Shown one piece after another: positions 40,654 through 50,434 of a DNA stretch of 64,000 nt. Location of the stretch: the NCBI RefSeq assembly GCF_000142905.1, contig NW_013657678.1, positions 399,381 through 463,380 on the forward strand. The letters run 5' to 3'. Both the position numbers and the translations under genes were made by a program. Positions within the stretch are counted from its first letter, which is position 1; every line of letters starts with the position of its first letter. The notes beneath the pieces were generated by a model. The model worked only from the letters and a program-made list of their open reading frames with translations, searched no databases and had not been told where the DNA came from. The stretch comes from Thecamonas trahens ATCC 50062 (lineage: Eukaryota; Apusozoa; Apusomonadida; Apusomonadidae).

Positions 40654-42105
40654 CTAGATGATGCCATTGGCGAGGGCGTCGATGGCAGCGACGGCGGCGG
40701 CGAGACCGACAGCTGAGATCTTGGCAAAGGTCGCGAGCACCGACGACGACGAGGCCTGGCGGAGGCGGCGCCGGGCAAGAGCCTCACGGGTGAACGCCGG
40801 CGTGCGGACGCCTTCCTCGGTCATGAGAAGCTTAGCAAAGGCAAGCTCGTCAATGTGGGAGCCGCGCCACTCGGACACGATGTACGGCAGCATGTGGTCC
40901 GGGACAACGAGGGCAACCCAGGGCGTCGGCGCGCAGTTGGCGTCGGCGTCGGCCGCGCCGGTGGGGAGATCGCCAGCGCTGGCAGTAGAGCCGCCATCGC
41001 GGAGCGACTCGAGCGCCAGCAGCCGCTGGACGGCAGCGGCAGTAAACTTGGCACGCTCTGACGTCCACACGTTGTGCTTGTGGGTGGCGACGTCAAGGAC
41101 AAACGAGCGCAGGCGGGTCGGGACGCGGGCGGTGCCGGCCTTCAGCTTGGCCTCCAGCTCGTCCTTTGTGGCATCGTCGTCGTAGTTGCCCGAGCGTGCG
41201 GCAGCAGCGAGTCGCTCCTGAGAAAGCTGGTAGGTGAACTGGTAGCGGGCGGCGCGCTGAGCACGCGACACTGCCTTGTGGGCGGTGTAGTACCGCTGGA
41301 GGGTGATCCACTCTGGCCGATCGACGAGCCAGAGGTCCGAGCCCGCAGCAGCGGCGGCGCCGACGAGGCTCTCGGCGCCCTGAAGCGCCTCGACCTCGTC
41401 GTCGCGGACCACATCGGGCTGGTAGGCGTCTGCCGCGCCAGCAGCGGCGCGATTGCAGGCATCCAGCGCTTCCTGGGTCGACTTCCACCACGCGGCCGGA
41501 ACCGCGCCGGTGCCTCGGACAGCTGCGGGAACCCGGAGCGGCGCAGATGCGGCGGCAGCTTCATCGCCGTCGCCGTCACTGTCGCTCGCCGGCTTGCTGG
41601 TTGGCGAGAGCCGATGCAGTAGCGAGAGCGGAGCGTCGAGCTCCATCTCTGGCGGCACGCCCGCGATCAGATGCGGGTCCAGCACACCGTCCGAAACAGA
41701 GACAAAGCTCCGCGCGCCCGCAAATTCCGCTCCGCTCTCGGGATCGACGGCCAGTGCAAGAGCCAGCGGCGTCTCACTCGGCTCCAGCAGAGCTAGCGCG
41801 TCAGCCAAGGCGTGAGCAGCTTCGACCGAGCCGACAGCAAAGGCATGGACAGCCACGGGCGAAGCCGGCGAGTACGGCAGCACCGTATGAGCCGGTAGGG
41901 CCTGATCATTGCTCTTTGAACCAGCTTCTGCACTCGATGCCTGTGACGCCATGGCTGAGGTAGTAAAGGCCATGGCACCGCCAGCACAGCGAAAGCCCAT
42001 CGATGGGTCCAGCAGGGCCGAGCTCGCCCCCGTCCTCTGAGCGGTTGCCCGAGTCGTCACCACCGCCGCCGTCCTGGCGAGGACCAGAGCCCTGAGCGGA
42101 TGCAT
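40654..42105 (-). CDS. Mitochondrial-type protein, possibly a distant TraB relative
   Basis: A 483-residue product from MHPLRALVLARTAAVVTTRA (42105), an Arg/Ala/Thr-rich N-terminus without acids, typical of a mitochondrial presequence. Near residue 85, VHAFAVGSVEAAHALADALA resembles the opening of TraB-domain proteins ('vGTaHvs..S...v'), and near residue 410, VALVVPDHMLPYIVSEWRG recalls their 'v.GaGHlpGi' segment. The conserved TraB Gly/His residues are not clearly present, so this is a weak hypothesis. A hydrophobic segment (ISAVGLAAAVAAIDALANGI) lies at the very C-terminus. Ala-rich helical regions fill the middle. Confidence 0.65.
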   Translation of the reverse strand: MHPLRALVLARTAAVVTTRATAQRTGASSALLDPSMGFRCAGGAMAFTTSAMASQASSAEAGSKSNDQALPAHTVLPYSPASPVAVHAFAVGSVEAAHALADALALLEPSETPLALALAVDPESGAEFAGARSFVSVSDGVLDPHLIAGVPPEMELDAPLSLLHRLSPTSKPASDSDGDGDEAAAASAPLRVPAAVRGTGAVPAAWWKSTQEALDACNRAAAGAADAYQPDVVRDDEVEALQGAESLVGAAAAAGSDLWLVDRPEWITLQRYYTAHKAVSRAQRAARYQFTYQLSQERLAAAARSGNYDDDATKDELEAKLKAGTARVPTRLRSFVLDVATHKHNVWTSERAKFTAAAVQRLLALESLRDGGSTASAGDLPTGAADADANCAPTPWVALVVPDHMLPYIVSEWRGSHIDELAFAKLLMTEEGVRTPAFTREALARRRLRQASSSSVLATFAKISAVGLAAAVAAIDALANGII

Positions 42106-43204
42106 GAAGTGGGGCGTGCTGTTGTGGTGTGGATGGGTGTGGTCTGTGGTCGAGTGGTGTGGCAGGGGAAAGGTGTGCGTTGGCGTCTGTGGTGAGGCGT
42201 GCGGGGTGTGGTGGGAGCAGAGGCAGCGGGGTTGGGGGATGGACGGCGAGCCGCCGAGTCAGAGGAGGAAGGGGGGGGGGGGGGGGGGGAAGGGACTTCG
42301 TGGCATCATGGACGAGGGAGGGGTGAAGAACGAGAGTATTCCATGTCTTTGGTCCCGGGATGCAGGCGATAGTCGCCGATGAGGGATTTGGCAAGAGTAC
42401 ATGGCTGGAGCAGTCGCATCAGGGAAAGCCATCAGGGGGTAAGGGGGGGGGGGGGGGGCGGGGAGTGGCAGTCGGCCGGACACGTTGANNNNNNNNNNNN
42501 NNNNNNNNNNNNNNNNNNNNNNNNNNNNNNNNNNNNNNNNNNNNNNNNNNNNNNNNNNNNNNNNNNNNNNNNNNNNNNNNNNNNNNNNNNNNNNNNNNNN
42601 NNNNNNNNNNNNNNNNNNNNNNNNNNNNNNNNNNNNNNNNNNNNNNNNNNNNNNNNNNNNNNNNNNNNNNNNNNNNNNNNNNNNNNNNNNNNNNNNNNNN
42701 NNNNNNNNNNNNNNNNNNNNNNNNNNNNNNNNNNNNNNNNNNNNNNNNNNNNNNNNNNNNNNNNNNNNNNNNNNNNNNNNNNNNNNNNNNNNNNNNNNNN
42801 NNNNNNNNNNNNNNNNNNNNNNNNNNNNNNNNNNNNNNNNNNNNNNNNNNNNNNNNNNNNNNNNNNNNNNNNNNNNNNNNNNNNNNNNNNNNNNNNNNNN
42901 NNNNNNNNNNNNNNNNNNNNNNNNNNNNNNNNNNNNNNNNNNNNNNNNNNNNNNNNNNNNNNNNNNNNNNNNNNNNNNNNNNNNNNNNNNNNNNNNNNNN
43001 NNNNNNNNNNNNNNGGGGGGGGGGGAGAGGGTGCAGTGCCGGCGGGGCGGGTGTGGGGCCAATGCCGCGCACAGACACGTCCACCACAGCGACACACACA
43101 CTCTCTCTGACACACACACTCACACACACTCACTCACTTATACTTTCCTTTGTCGCCACACTCGTCTACCGGTACTCGCTTGGTCTCTTCTGCTACTTCT
43201 GCCA
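42106..43204. other. Intergenic region with 526-N assembly gap (42489-43014)
   Basis: G runs at 42271-42289 (19) and 42443-42458 (16) flank the left side of the gap, and a G11 run flanks the right (43015-43025). Homopolymers at both gap edges suggest they blocked sequencing. An AC-rich microsatellite follows (about 43083-43137). Any gene inside the gap is unseen. Confidence 0.9.
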
Positions 43205-44458
43205 ATGCTTCGTGTTGGCTTGGGCAAGGCCATGGGCGTGGCGGTCTCACATGCCCCGCGGCCGGCTATGGCAGCTCTCCCGCTCTCGGGCTCGAAGAGG
43301 CTCACTGGCTCATTGGCAGCCTCGCTGGTGGCCTCGGTCCGCAATATGAGGCCGATGCTTGTGCGGCGTGCAAGCAGTGGAGCAAGCGCTGGGGCAGAGC
43401 CTGCAGGAGAGCCCGAGAGAGAGCGTACCGCAGAGCTTGTGGGCGAGGCGACCGAGGCGACGACGGTGGTGGCAGCTGGTGAAGAGGCGCGGCGGGGAAT
43501 GGCTCCGGACTCGGGCTTGTGGGAGACGGATGAGGAAAGCCGGGCGCGGATGGCGATGTGGGAGCGTGCGTGGGATGCTACTGTGGCGCCTGCGTGGACG
43601 GCGTTTGCAGGCTCGGAGATCGGGCGGGCGAGCTTGGCGGCGGCGCGGTCGGTCTTTGACTCGCTGTTCGAGTACAAGCCGCTGGGTCGGGGCCGGCCGA
43701 TGGGCTTTTCGCCGGGCAAGGTCAAGCTGGACAAGGGCCGGCTGTTTTCCAAGTGGAACCTGCCCAAGGCACTCGAGTTTCTTGCCCTGGAGCTGCCGCT
43801 GCCCAAGTTTGGCTTTGATCTCGCGCCGCCGGTTACCGAGGAGACGCTGTTCCGGTTCATGGCGTCGATGCAGGAGTTTGGCTCTGTCTTTTCGCATGCG
43901 CGTGACACTGACGAGAAGACGCGACATCTGGTACTGGCACGAATGCTGCAGGAGGTGCTCACGCCATACACCCACCTCTCGATCAACATCGGCAAGAAGC
44001 TGGCGGGGCGGTACGCCGAGGGCCCCGTCCAGTTTTCGATTGGCCCACCGACGTTCCCGCCACACATGCCGGCGATTGTGGTCGTCTCTGCGCCGCCGTC
44101 AGGCTTTGACAAGGCGCGCGGCATGCTGTTTGTCCAGCTCCACGCTGCCTTTGAGCGCAACACCGTCAACCGCAAGTACTACGACCGGCTGTTTGGCGTA
44201 GTGACCGACACCCGGCACTGGTGGTTCTACATCTACGACCCGCTCGCCCACCAGTTCTATGAGTCGGAGCTCATTCTGGTCAACGACTTTTTCGACACGC
44301 CCAGCATCGAGGCTCTGCTCTGCGCCCTCAACCAGGTCATGGCCGAGGCCAACGTCATTGTCTCGTCGAACCGGGTCCAGGACGACGATGTCAAGCATGC
44401 GGCTGAGGCTGCGGTCCAGGCCTTCCAACCGTTTGGCGGCAAGCGGCAAGCACTGTGA
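43205..44458 (+). CDS. Mitochondrial-type protein of unknown family
   Basis: A 417-residue product from MLRVGLGKAMGVAVSHAPRP (43205). The first 60 residues are Arg/Ala/Ser-rich with no acids and end in RPMLVRRASSGAS, a plausible matrix-processing site. An acidic linker follows. The folded part begins near residue 110: WERAWDATVAPAWTAFAGSE, KLDKGRLFSKWNLPKALEFL, TEETLFRFMASMQEFGSVFS, RKYYDRLFGVVTDTRHWWFY and LILVNDFFDTPSIEALLCAL. 'GVVTDTRHWWFYIYD' recalls the 'g.itng..W.f' strand of nucleotidyltransferase/kinase-like or Crinkler-associated domains, but this is too weak to name. Its stop is 13 bp from the convergent GTPase stop. Confidence 0.72.
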   Translation: MLRVGLGKAMGVAVSHAPRPAMAALPLSGSKRLTGSLAASLVASVRNMRPMLVRRASSGASAGAEPAGEPERERTAELVGEATEATTVVAAGEEARRGMAPDSGLWETDEESRARMAMWERAWDATVAPAWTAFAGSEIGRASLAAARSVFDSLFEYKPLGRGRPMGFSPGKVKLDKGRLFSKWNLPKALEFLALELPLPKFGFDLAPPVTEETLFRFMASMQEFGSVFSHARDTDEKTRHLVLARMLQEVLTPYTHLSINIGKKLAGRYAEGPVQFSIGPPTFPPHMPAIVVVSAPPSGFDKARGMLFVQLHAAFERNTVNRKYYDRLFGVVTDTRHWWFYIYDPLAHQFYESELILVNDFFDTPSIEALLCALNQVMAEANVIVSSNRVQDDDVKHAAEAAVQAFQPFGGKRQAL

Positions 44459-44471
44459 GATGCAGCTGCGT

Positions 44472-45003
44472 TTACGGGCCATCCGGCGCGGCCTCGGGCA
44501 CAAGCTTGGCGACGAGGACGCGAAAGGCGGCCTCGACATCGTCGTACGACTGCGCCGATGTCTCGACATGCGGGCACGACCAGTGTGCAGCGAGAGCGGT
44601 GATGTCCGGCTGCGAGACGACGCGATCCACTGAGTCTGTCTTGGTGGCGACAACAGCCTTGGGCAGGTTAGCCACGTCCGGCCGCAGCGCCAGCAGGCCC
44701 GTGTACTTGCTATTGACAGCGTCAAGCGAGTCCGGGTTGGTCACGTCGACAACAAAAATGAGCCCCGAGGCCTGCTCGACGTACTTGTTGATCTCTTTGA
44801 CGTACTCGTCCGAGCCACCACAGTCGACAATCGAGATGCGTGCCGCAAAGTCGTCGAGCACAAAGTGCTTCTCGTAGCCATCGACAATGGTCGGCTGGTG
44901 GTCCGTCGGGAACTCGTGGTAAACAAGCTGCTGCGCCAGGGCCGACTTGCCGCATCCGCTCCCTCCCACCAGCATCACGCACGGCGTCCGCTTCTTTGGC
45001 AGC
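44472..45003 (-). CDS. Ras-like small GTPase (5' exon not resolved)
   Basis: Small GTP-binding protein with G1 VGGSGCGKSAL, G3 IVDCGGSDEY, G4 ATKTD and G5 ETSA. The order, spacing and about 170-residue length fit the Ras superfamily, closest in feel to Ras/Rap-type. The catalytic Gln after DxxG is replaced by Ser (DCGGS), implying low intrinsic hydrolysis. There is no C-terminal CaaX or Cys pair (it ends KLVPEAAPDGP), so no prenyl anchor is visible. The frame continues upstream without an ATG; the only in-frame ATG (44975) sits inside the G1 loop. An intron is therefore likely, with ATGCAG at 45009-45004 a good acceptor, preceded by a G18 run. The first exon was not found with confidence. Confidence 0.82.
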
Positions 45004-45009
45004 CTGCAT

Positions 45010-45323
45010 CCCCCCCCCCCCCCCCCCAAGGCCCGACCCAGACCCACCCAAGACCGGTGGACGGGCAAACCCACAGGCGCAGACAGGCGCAGACAGGCGC
45101 AGACAGGCGCAAGAACAGATCCCACCAATCGTAAGTGGTGTCGCTCCCATGATCGTGAGTAGAGAGAGGAAACAGCCTCAGCCCACGCGCCAAGCCTGCA
45201 TCATGCCCGCATCATGCCCGCATCATGCCCGCATCATGCCCGCATCATGCCCGCATCATGCCCGCATCATGCCCGCCACGCCCGCAACACCCGCACTGTG
45301 GCCGACATACCCCCCCCCCCCCC
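45010..45323. repeat. Cluster of homopolymers and short tandem repeats
   Basis: C18 (45010-45027); about four copies of a 10-bp AGGCGCAGAC unit (45075-45110); seven perfect copies of the 11-bp unit GCATCATGCCC (45198-45274); C14 (45310-45323). The repeats have no spacers, so this is not a CRISPR array. A consensus donor CGTAAGTGG at 45130-45138 on the plus strand lies between the repeat blocks. Confidence 0.9.
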
Positions 45324-45951
45324 TTCCTTCCTCGCTCTAAGGGACATACTTGGGTGTCTTTCCCTTGCACACGGCATTGCCCATCCTCGGTGGTGGCCTG
45401 GCCGCAGTGAGTGGGGTGCCACTCTCATCCTTCTGACCATTGCGGGACGTGGTTGGTGGTGGTCGACCGCCGTGTGTTCGGCTAGACCGAGGGTGGCTCT
45501 CCACACTCTCGAGTCTGTTCGCCCGTGGCCACTATGACGGATACCACCCATCGCCTGCTTTCCATCCTGTTTCCCATTTGCAGCCCTCAACATGTTCATC
45601 TACTGGCCCATCGATACTGCTCCCTAACCATGTTAGGGTATCCAGATGTTGATGGTTTCTCACTTTGCTTGCCATCAGGGCTGGGCCAAGCTTGGTACGT
45701 CCGCGCGCGCGGCGGGCTCTCCTCCCCCCCCCCTACCTATTGACGCCATCACTCTCGCTCTCTTCACCATCCCATCCATCATACCCACTCTCACGCACAC
45801 TACAATCACCTCACCTGATCCGATCCCCCCCCCTCAGCCAACGCATCACCATCGGCTCCCTGTTCCCCGCCATTGTTCGCCAGCGCCGCGTCCATACCGG
45901 CCACGGCACTTGTCTACCCCAAGGCACACACACACGCACACACCGTTTATC
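45324..45951. promoter_or_regulatory. Upstream region of the thioesterase gene
   Basis: A 628-bp region with no convincing gene. C-rich runs on the sense strand at about 45725-45734 and 45827-45834 and an ACAC tract (about 45926-45944) precede the start codon. The frame of the thioesterase is open upstream to 45646 but is low-complexity (poly-P/T/H). Confidence 0.4.
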
Positions 45952-47028
45952 ATGCTTCGGGCTACACGTGTACTGGCTGGTCACACCCTTGGCCGGGTAC
46001 CACCAACAGCAGGTGCAGTCCGGTGGCTCTCGCTGGGCATGGACAAGGGACATGACTCGTCGTGGTCGTATGGCCACGTGCTCGAGCTAGAGAAGCTGGA
46101 CACCGATCTGTACCGGACTGCCGATGTGGGTGCGCTGTGGCACCCTCCAGGCTCAAAGGGTGTGTACGGTGGGCAGGTAGTGGGCCAGGCTGTGGTTGCA
46201 GCCCACATGACCCTCGATGACGACGACGACGCGTCGGCCTCGAGCCGGAGTGGCGCTTGTGGCGGATCAGGTGGCCACGAGCTGCACTCGATGCATGCCT
46301 ACTTTCTCAAGCCGGGCAACGCCTCGGTTCCGCTGCTCTTCAAGATTCGCCGGCTGCTGGATGGGCGGTCGTTCCGATCGCGCGCGGTGACCGTCATCCA
46401 AGACGGCGTGCCCATTGCGCAGCTGCAGGCCTCGTTCCACGTTCCGGAAGACTCGCCGCTGCAATATCAGAAGGAGATGCCACCGGCGCCGAGCCCTGAC
46501 GAGCAGCCGTCTGTCGGCGATTTGCTCGGCGCGGCCGCCGCCGACGAGCGCGTGCCGGAGCGGATGCGCAAGTTCCTCAAGTCGGCCGTGCTCCAGCCGT
46601 TCCCTCTCGAGGTTCGCGAAGTCGGCGGCAACCTCGACGAAGCGCTGGCGCCGCTGATGGACCCGCCACAAACCATTGCGCCGCGCAAGGCACGCCAGCT
46701 GATGTGGATGCGCGCCCGCGGCGAGATCGGGGACTCGCCGCACATTCACCGTTGCATCGCCGCCTGGCTCTCCGACTGGGGCCTGACCACCACCCCGCTC
46801 GTCGCTGCCGGACTCAAGCTGTACTCGCCGCAGCTCGCCATGATCGCCTCGCTCGACCACGCCATGTGGTTTCACAACCCGTTCCGCGCCGACGAGTGGA
46901 TGCTCTACGAGATGGAGTCCGACTTTGCCGGCTCGGGCCGGGGCGTCACAGCCGGTCGCATCTACGATTCGGCCGGCGAGCTCAAGATCTCGGTTGTCCA
47001 GGAGGGCGTCATCCGCATCCGCAAATGA
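45952..47028 (+). CDS. Acyl-CoA thioesterase II (TesB/ACOT8 family)
   Basis: Hydrolyses acyl-CoA to free fatty acid and CoA. A 358-residue product from MLRATRVLAGHTLGRVPPTA (45952), whose Arg-rich N-terminus suggests mitochondrial import; there is no C-terminal SKL-type peroxisomal signal (it ends VIRIRK). Two hot-dog folds are evident. The first has GVYGGQVVGQAVVAA, LHSMHAYFLKPGN and DGRSFRSRAVTVIQDG. The second has HRCIAAWLSDWGL, ASLDHAMWFHNPFRADEWML, AGRIYDSAGELKISVVQEGV. Of the E. coli TesB triad (Asp, Thr, Gln), Asp in WLSD and Gln in VVQEG are present, and Ser (ASLDH) stands where Thr is usual. An acidic insertion (DDDDDASASS) lies in the first fold. Convergent with the next gene. Confidence 0.93.
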   Translation: MLRATRVLAGHTLGRVPPTAGAVRWLSLGMDKGHDSSWSYGHVLELEKLDTDLYRTADVGALWHPPGSKGVYGGQVVGQAVVAAHMTLDDDDDASASSRSGACGGSGGHELHSMHAYFLKPGNASVPLLFKIRRLLDGRSFRSRAVTVIQDGVPIAQLQASFHVPEDSPLQYQKEMPPAPSPDEQPSVGDLLGAAAADERVPERMRKFLKSAVLQPFPLEVREVGGNLDEALAPLMDPPQTIAPRKARQLMWMRARGEIGDSPHIHRCIAAWLSDWGLTTTPLVAAGLKLYSPQLAMIASLDHAMWFHNPFRADEWMLYEMESDFAGSGRGVTAGRIYDSAGELKISVVQEGVIRIRK

Positions 47029-47092
47029 GCGAGGTAGAGGGCGCCGGCAGCATCATCTGCACGTAGACTGTCGCGGTTTATCGCTCGCAGCT

Positions 47093-50000
47093 TCATCCAT
47101 TGGTAAAGTACGACCAGAACTCGCCAGATTCCAGGCCCTGATACTGCAGGTAGAGTGGAACCGACGCCGCTCGCCCGGACGTAGCCAGCTGCAAAAAGTC
47201 GACCGCCGCCGCCAGCGCTGCCACTGACCGCGAGTCACGCGGCGTCGACGGCGCCACCGACGACACATCACATGCGGCGACCGCTTTGGCAATCGCAGGC
47301 AGGAGCGCGGCCGTCGAGCTCGAGAGCCGCGGTGAGGAGACCGGCGACGACCACGGCGAGTTGGAGACCGACGACGAGAACGACGGTGACCGCGCCCGCC
47401 CGCGCCTGCGCCGCCGTACGCCGCCATTGGCCGGCGTTCGCGGCGACGCAACGTCTCCGCGGTTCATCACGCTCCACGTCCCGTGCCGCGAGGGCAGCGG
47501 GCCAGGCAGCGCAAGCTCGCATGCTTCGGGCGAGTTAGCAGCCGACGTCGACGACGACGACGAAGTGGTCGTCGTCTCGGTTCCGGTCCCAGTCCCAGTT
47601 CCGGTCCCAGTCCCGACCGAGGTCGGGGTCGAGGTCGAGGTCATAGTCTCCGTCTCGGCCCCGGCTTCGGTTTCGGTCTCAGCCCCGGTTGTCGCCGCTG
47701 CTGAGCGCGAGGGCTTCGTCGACGCCGACGCCTGCCTCGCCAAGCCCGACGACGTCAGTGGCGAGTGCGACCCCGGCGAGTGCGAGGCTGACGGCGATGT
47801 TTCCGGCCCGCCAGGTGGCGAGTAGCTCGAGTGCTCGATGGGCGAGCCGCCAGACGTGGGCGAAGTCGCCGGCGACGTGGCTTCGTCGGGCGTCCAGTGA
47901 GAGCCGATCCACACAAAGGCAAAGTCGGGAGGTGTGGGAAGGGACGATGGTGGAAGTAGGACAAACATTCGGTCCTCCCACAGGTCGTCCGAGTCGAACA
48001 TCTCCAGCGACTCCCAGAAAGGGTACTGGAAGAGAAGCGGCGGCTCAGACTGCCGCGAGTACGCCCGGATGGTGCCAGGCGGCCCGAATCGCGGCGAGAC
48101 GAGCGGTGATTCCGACGGCAGCACTGCAGAGGGCTTGTGGATCGACGGCGAAATGGGCGACGTCGGTGTGCCTGGAGCCAAAGACTCGTCAGACGAGTTC
48201 GACGCCGTTGTGGGGAGTAGCGAGGCTTCGACGTCGTAGAGCGACTGGAGCCGGACCTGTGCATTGAGCACCGGCACGCTGATCTCCTCGCTCTGCATTC
48301 CCGTGAGCGAGCTCCAAAACGGAAGCGGCTCGCTGCCCATCCGGACGTGCGAGACCGTTGCGGTGTCGCCCTCAAACGCTGTCCACAGCGCAACGTGCGA
48401 GAGGACAGCCTCGATGAGCCCGACACCCGTCCGCACCTGCAGGCCGTGCCACACCCAGCACCGCTGCGGCGTCCGGAGGACAAAGATGAACCGCGGGTCG
48501 AGCCGCTGCACCAGCTCCGGCGAAATCGCCCGCTTCACTTGCTTGAGCACCAACGTGGTGGCGTCGTACAGCGAGAGCGGTGCGAGGTAAAACAGCGTGT
48601 TCGGCCGTTCAGAGGGTGGCATTGACGTGTACTGGTACCACTCGACGAGCGTGCACTCAAAGCCCGAGTTGGGAGCCACAATCGGCCGCGATGCAGCAAC
48701 CACCGCCAAGGCCGCATCGTAGTCCAACGACCGCGCCCACATGACAAACGCCGTCGCAATCGACGCCGACCGCGACACGCCCTTGGCACAGTGCACAAGG
48801 ACTCGCGAGTTAGGATCAGAGAGCGCCCGTGAGATGAACTGCAGCGCGAGGCAGATGAGCGATCGCAGCGGCGCCAGGCGCGAGTCTGACAGCCGCAGCG
48901 TAAAGTACGCCAGCTCGTCTGCAAAAGGCGAGTCGATCTCGTAGCCGGCCATATTGAGGACGTGGGTGATGCCGTGCGAGGCCAGGAGCTCACGGTTGAG
49001 CGCCACCGCGGCTCCCGAGACAAACAACCGCGGCAGAACCTCTGATGCCACGCCCGACAGTTTCTCGATCGCTGAACGCCGCGCCGCCTCGTCGTCCATC
49101 TCCGCCCCGGCTCCGCGCTGCATTAGCAGGTCCTCGAACGACGGATCGCGCGAGGTGAGCGGTGAGATGCCCGATCGCGCCGACGAGAGCCCCGACGAGA
49201 GCAAGGAGTCGGCAGACTGCTGCCGCATTTTGGCCTGAAACGCGTCCGAGAACGAGGTCGACGCCTGGATAGAAGCAGCAGTCATCGATGACGACGTGGC
49301 AGACAGCGGTGACGGCAGGCCTGAGCTGGTCCGTAGGCTGCGCCCATCTGCGTCTGATACTGACTCGCGCGAGTCTGACGACGCAGACCGCCGCCCTTCC
49401 TTCCGCTCCGCTCGCGCACCGACCGCCATTGCGGGCACCTTGATCGCGAGAGTCGAGTAGGGCTCCGTCGCCTTCGATCCCGCCGTCCGCAGCAGTGGCG
49501 GCGGCGAAGCCTGCGCCCGCCTGCCGCTGCACAGCCATCCGGGGTCGCTTCCCTGCCGCGTCCGTGTCCGGCTCGTTGGCACAGACGGCGACCGCGACGG
49601 TGACCTTGAAAACGAACGCGACATCGACCGCGACACTGAACGCGAGACCGACCGCGAGGCCGAGAACGAGGCCGAGAACGAGGTCGAGTGCGACGCCGTT
49701 GTCGTCGAGGTCGTCGAAAACGTTCCTGTTCCCGACCCGGATGCCGAGCCCGAGCCTGAGCCCGTTCCCGACCGCGACCGCAAAAGGAGTTGGAGCGAGC
49801 CTGAGGACGACAGCCGCCCCCGCATGTTTCCGCCCCTCCGCCGCGGCGCGGACTGCGGCCGTCGCGACGACGCCGTGCTCGCCGTGTTCGAGCCCGAGCC
49901 CGAACCCGAGCCCGAACTTGTGTTGGAAGTCTCCGTCAATGCCGGGGTGGCGTCAGCGCGGGAAAACGCGGCCTCGACCACAGCCTCCAACCGCTCGGCG

Positions 50001-50434
50001 TTCTCGCCGGCCGCATTGCCAGCACCAATCATCCACCCCTCGCTTCCCGTTGATGACAGCCGTGCCAGAAACAACCGCTCTTGCGCTGCCCGAAGCATGT
50101 CCTGTGGCGCGGAATGCCGCCGCCGCCGCGACCGCCCAAAGCCGCTACCATGACTCGCTGCCGGGCCCGAGTCCACCGTCAGCCTTCTCGAGGTCACGCG
50201 CCTGGCGAAAGTCCGACCTGTACCACCACCAGTATCGCCTGCATCGCCCTTGCTCTTGCGCGCCTCTCCCCCTTTGCTGCCTCCGCCCTCCTCGTTGCTG
50301 CTACCGGATGCTTCGGCTTCCTTGCTTGGCCGCCCCATGCCAATGTCGTGGCTCGCCCCGACATTGGCCGGTGCCGCCTCAACACGCCCACGCAGCCGGC
50401 TGCCACGCGCTAACACGCTGGCTCGCTCAGCCAT
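47093..50434 (-). CDS. Dual-specificity phosphatase with gelsolin-like repeats (MKP1-type)
   Basis: A 1,113-residue product from MAERASVLARG (50434). Residues 1-500 are Ser/Arg/Thr-rich and probably disordered, with an RS-dipeptide block SVSRSVSRSMSRSFSRSPS (about 49620). The phosphatase domain (about 49050-48600) has LFVSGAAVALNR, HGITHVLNMAGYE, and the active site HCAKGVSRSAS, matching HCxxGxxRS. It is followed by gelsolin/severin-like segments (DPRFIFVLRTPQRCWVWHGL, FAFVWIGSHW). Phosphatase followed by gelsolin homology is the layout of plant MAP-kinase phosphatase 1, suggesting the role is to inactivate stress MAP kinases. The C-terminus again is Ser/Thr-rich, with T-x and TGTGTGTG tracts. 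It is unusually long for the family. Confidence 0.85.
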   Translation of the reverse strand: MAERASVLARGSRLRGRVEAAPANVGASHDIGMGRPSKEAEASGSSNEEGGGSKGGEARKSKGDAGDTGGGTGRTFARRVTSRRLTVDSGPAASHGSGFGRSRRRRHSAPQDMLRAAQERLFLARLSSTGSEGWMIGAGNAAGENAERLEAVVEAAFSRADATPALTETSNTSSGSGSGSGSNTASTASSRRPQSAPRRRGGNMRGRLSSSGSLQLLLRSRSGTGSGSGSASGSGTGTFSTTSTTTASHSTSFSASFSASRSVSRSVSRSMSRSFSRSPSRSPSVPTSRTRTRQGSDPGWLCSGRRAQASPPPLLRTAGSKATEPYSTLAIKVPAMAVGARAERKEGRRSASSDSRESVSDADGRSLRTSSGLPSPLSATSSSMTAASIQASTSFSDAFQAKMRQQSADSLLSSGLSSARSGISPLTSRDPSFEDLLMQRGAGAEMDDEAARRSAIEKLSGVASEVLPRLFVSGAAVALNRELLASHGITHVLNMAGYEIDSPFADELAYFTLRLSDSRLAPLRSLICLALQFISRALSDPNSRVLVHCAKGVSRSASIATAFVMWARSLDYDAALAVVAASRPIVAPNSGFECTLVEWYQYTSMPPSERPNTLFYLAPLSLYDATTLVLKQVKRAISPELVQRLDPRFIFVLRTPQRCWVWHGLQVRTGVGLIEAVLSHVALWTAFEGDTATVSHVRMGSEPLPFWSSLTGMQSEEISVPVLNAQVRLQSLYDVEASLLPTTASNSSDESLAPGTPTSPISPSIHKPSAVLPSESPLVSPRFGPPGTIRAYSRQSEPPLLFQYPFWESLEMFDSDDLWEDRMFVLLPPSSLPTPPDFAFVWIGSHWTPDEATSPATSPTSGGSPIEHSSYSPPGGPETSPSASHSPGSHSPLTSSGLARQASASTKPSRSAAATTGAETETEAGAETETMTSTSTPTSVGTGTGTGTGTGTETTTTSSSSSTSAANSPEACELALPGPLPSRHGTWSVMNRGDVASPRTPANGGVRRRRRGRARSPSFSSSVSNSPWSSPVSSPRLSSSTAALLPAIAKAVAACDVSSVAPSTPRDSRSVAALAAAVDFLQLATSGRAASVPLYLQYQGLESGEFWSYFTNG

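Noticed and set aside
40654-42105. Firm TraB-family assignment
   Set aside because: Only two loose segment resemblances; conserved Gly/His residues not seen, so kept as a hypothesis in the feature.
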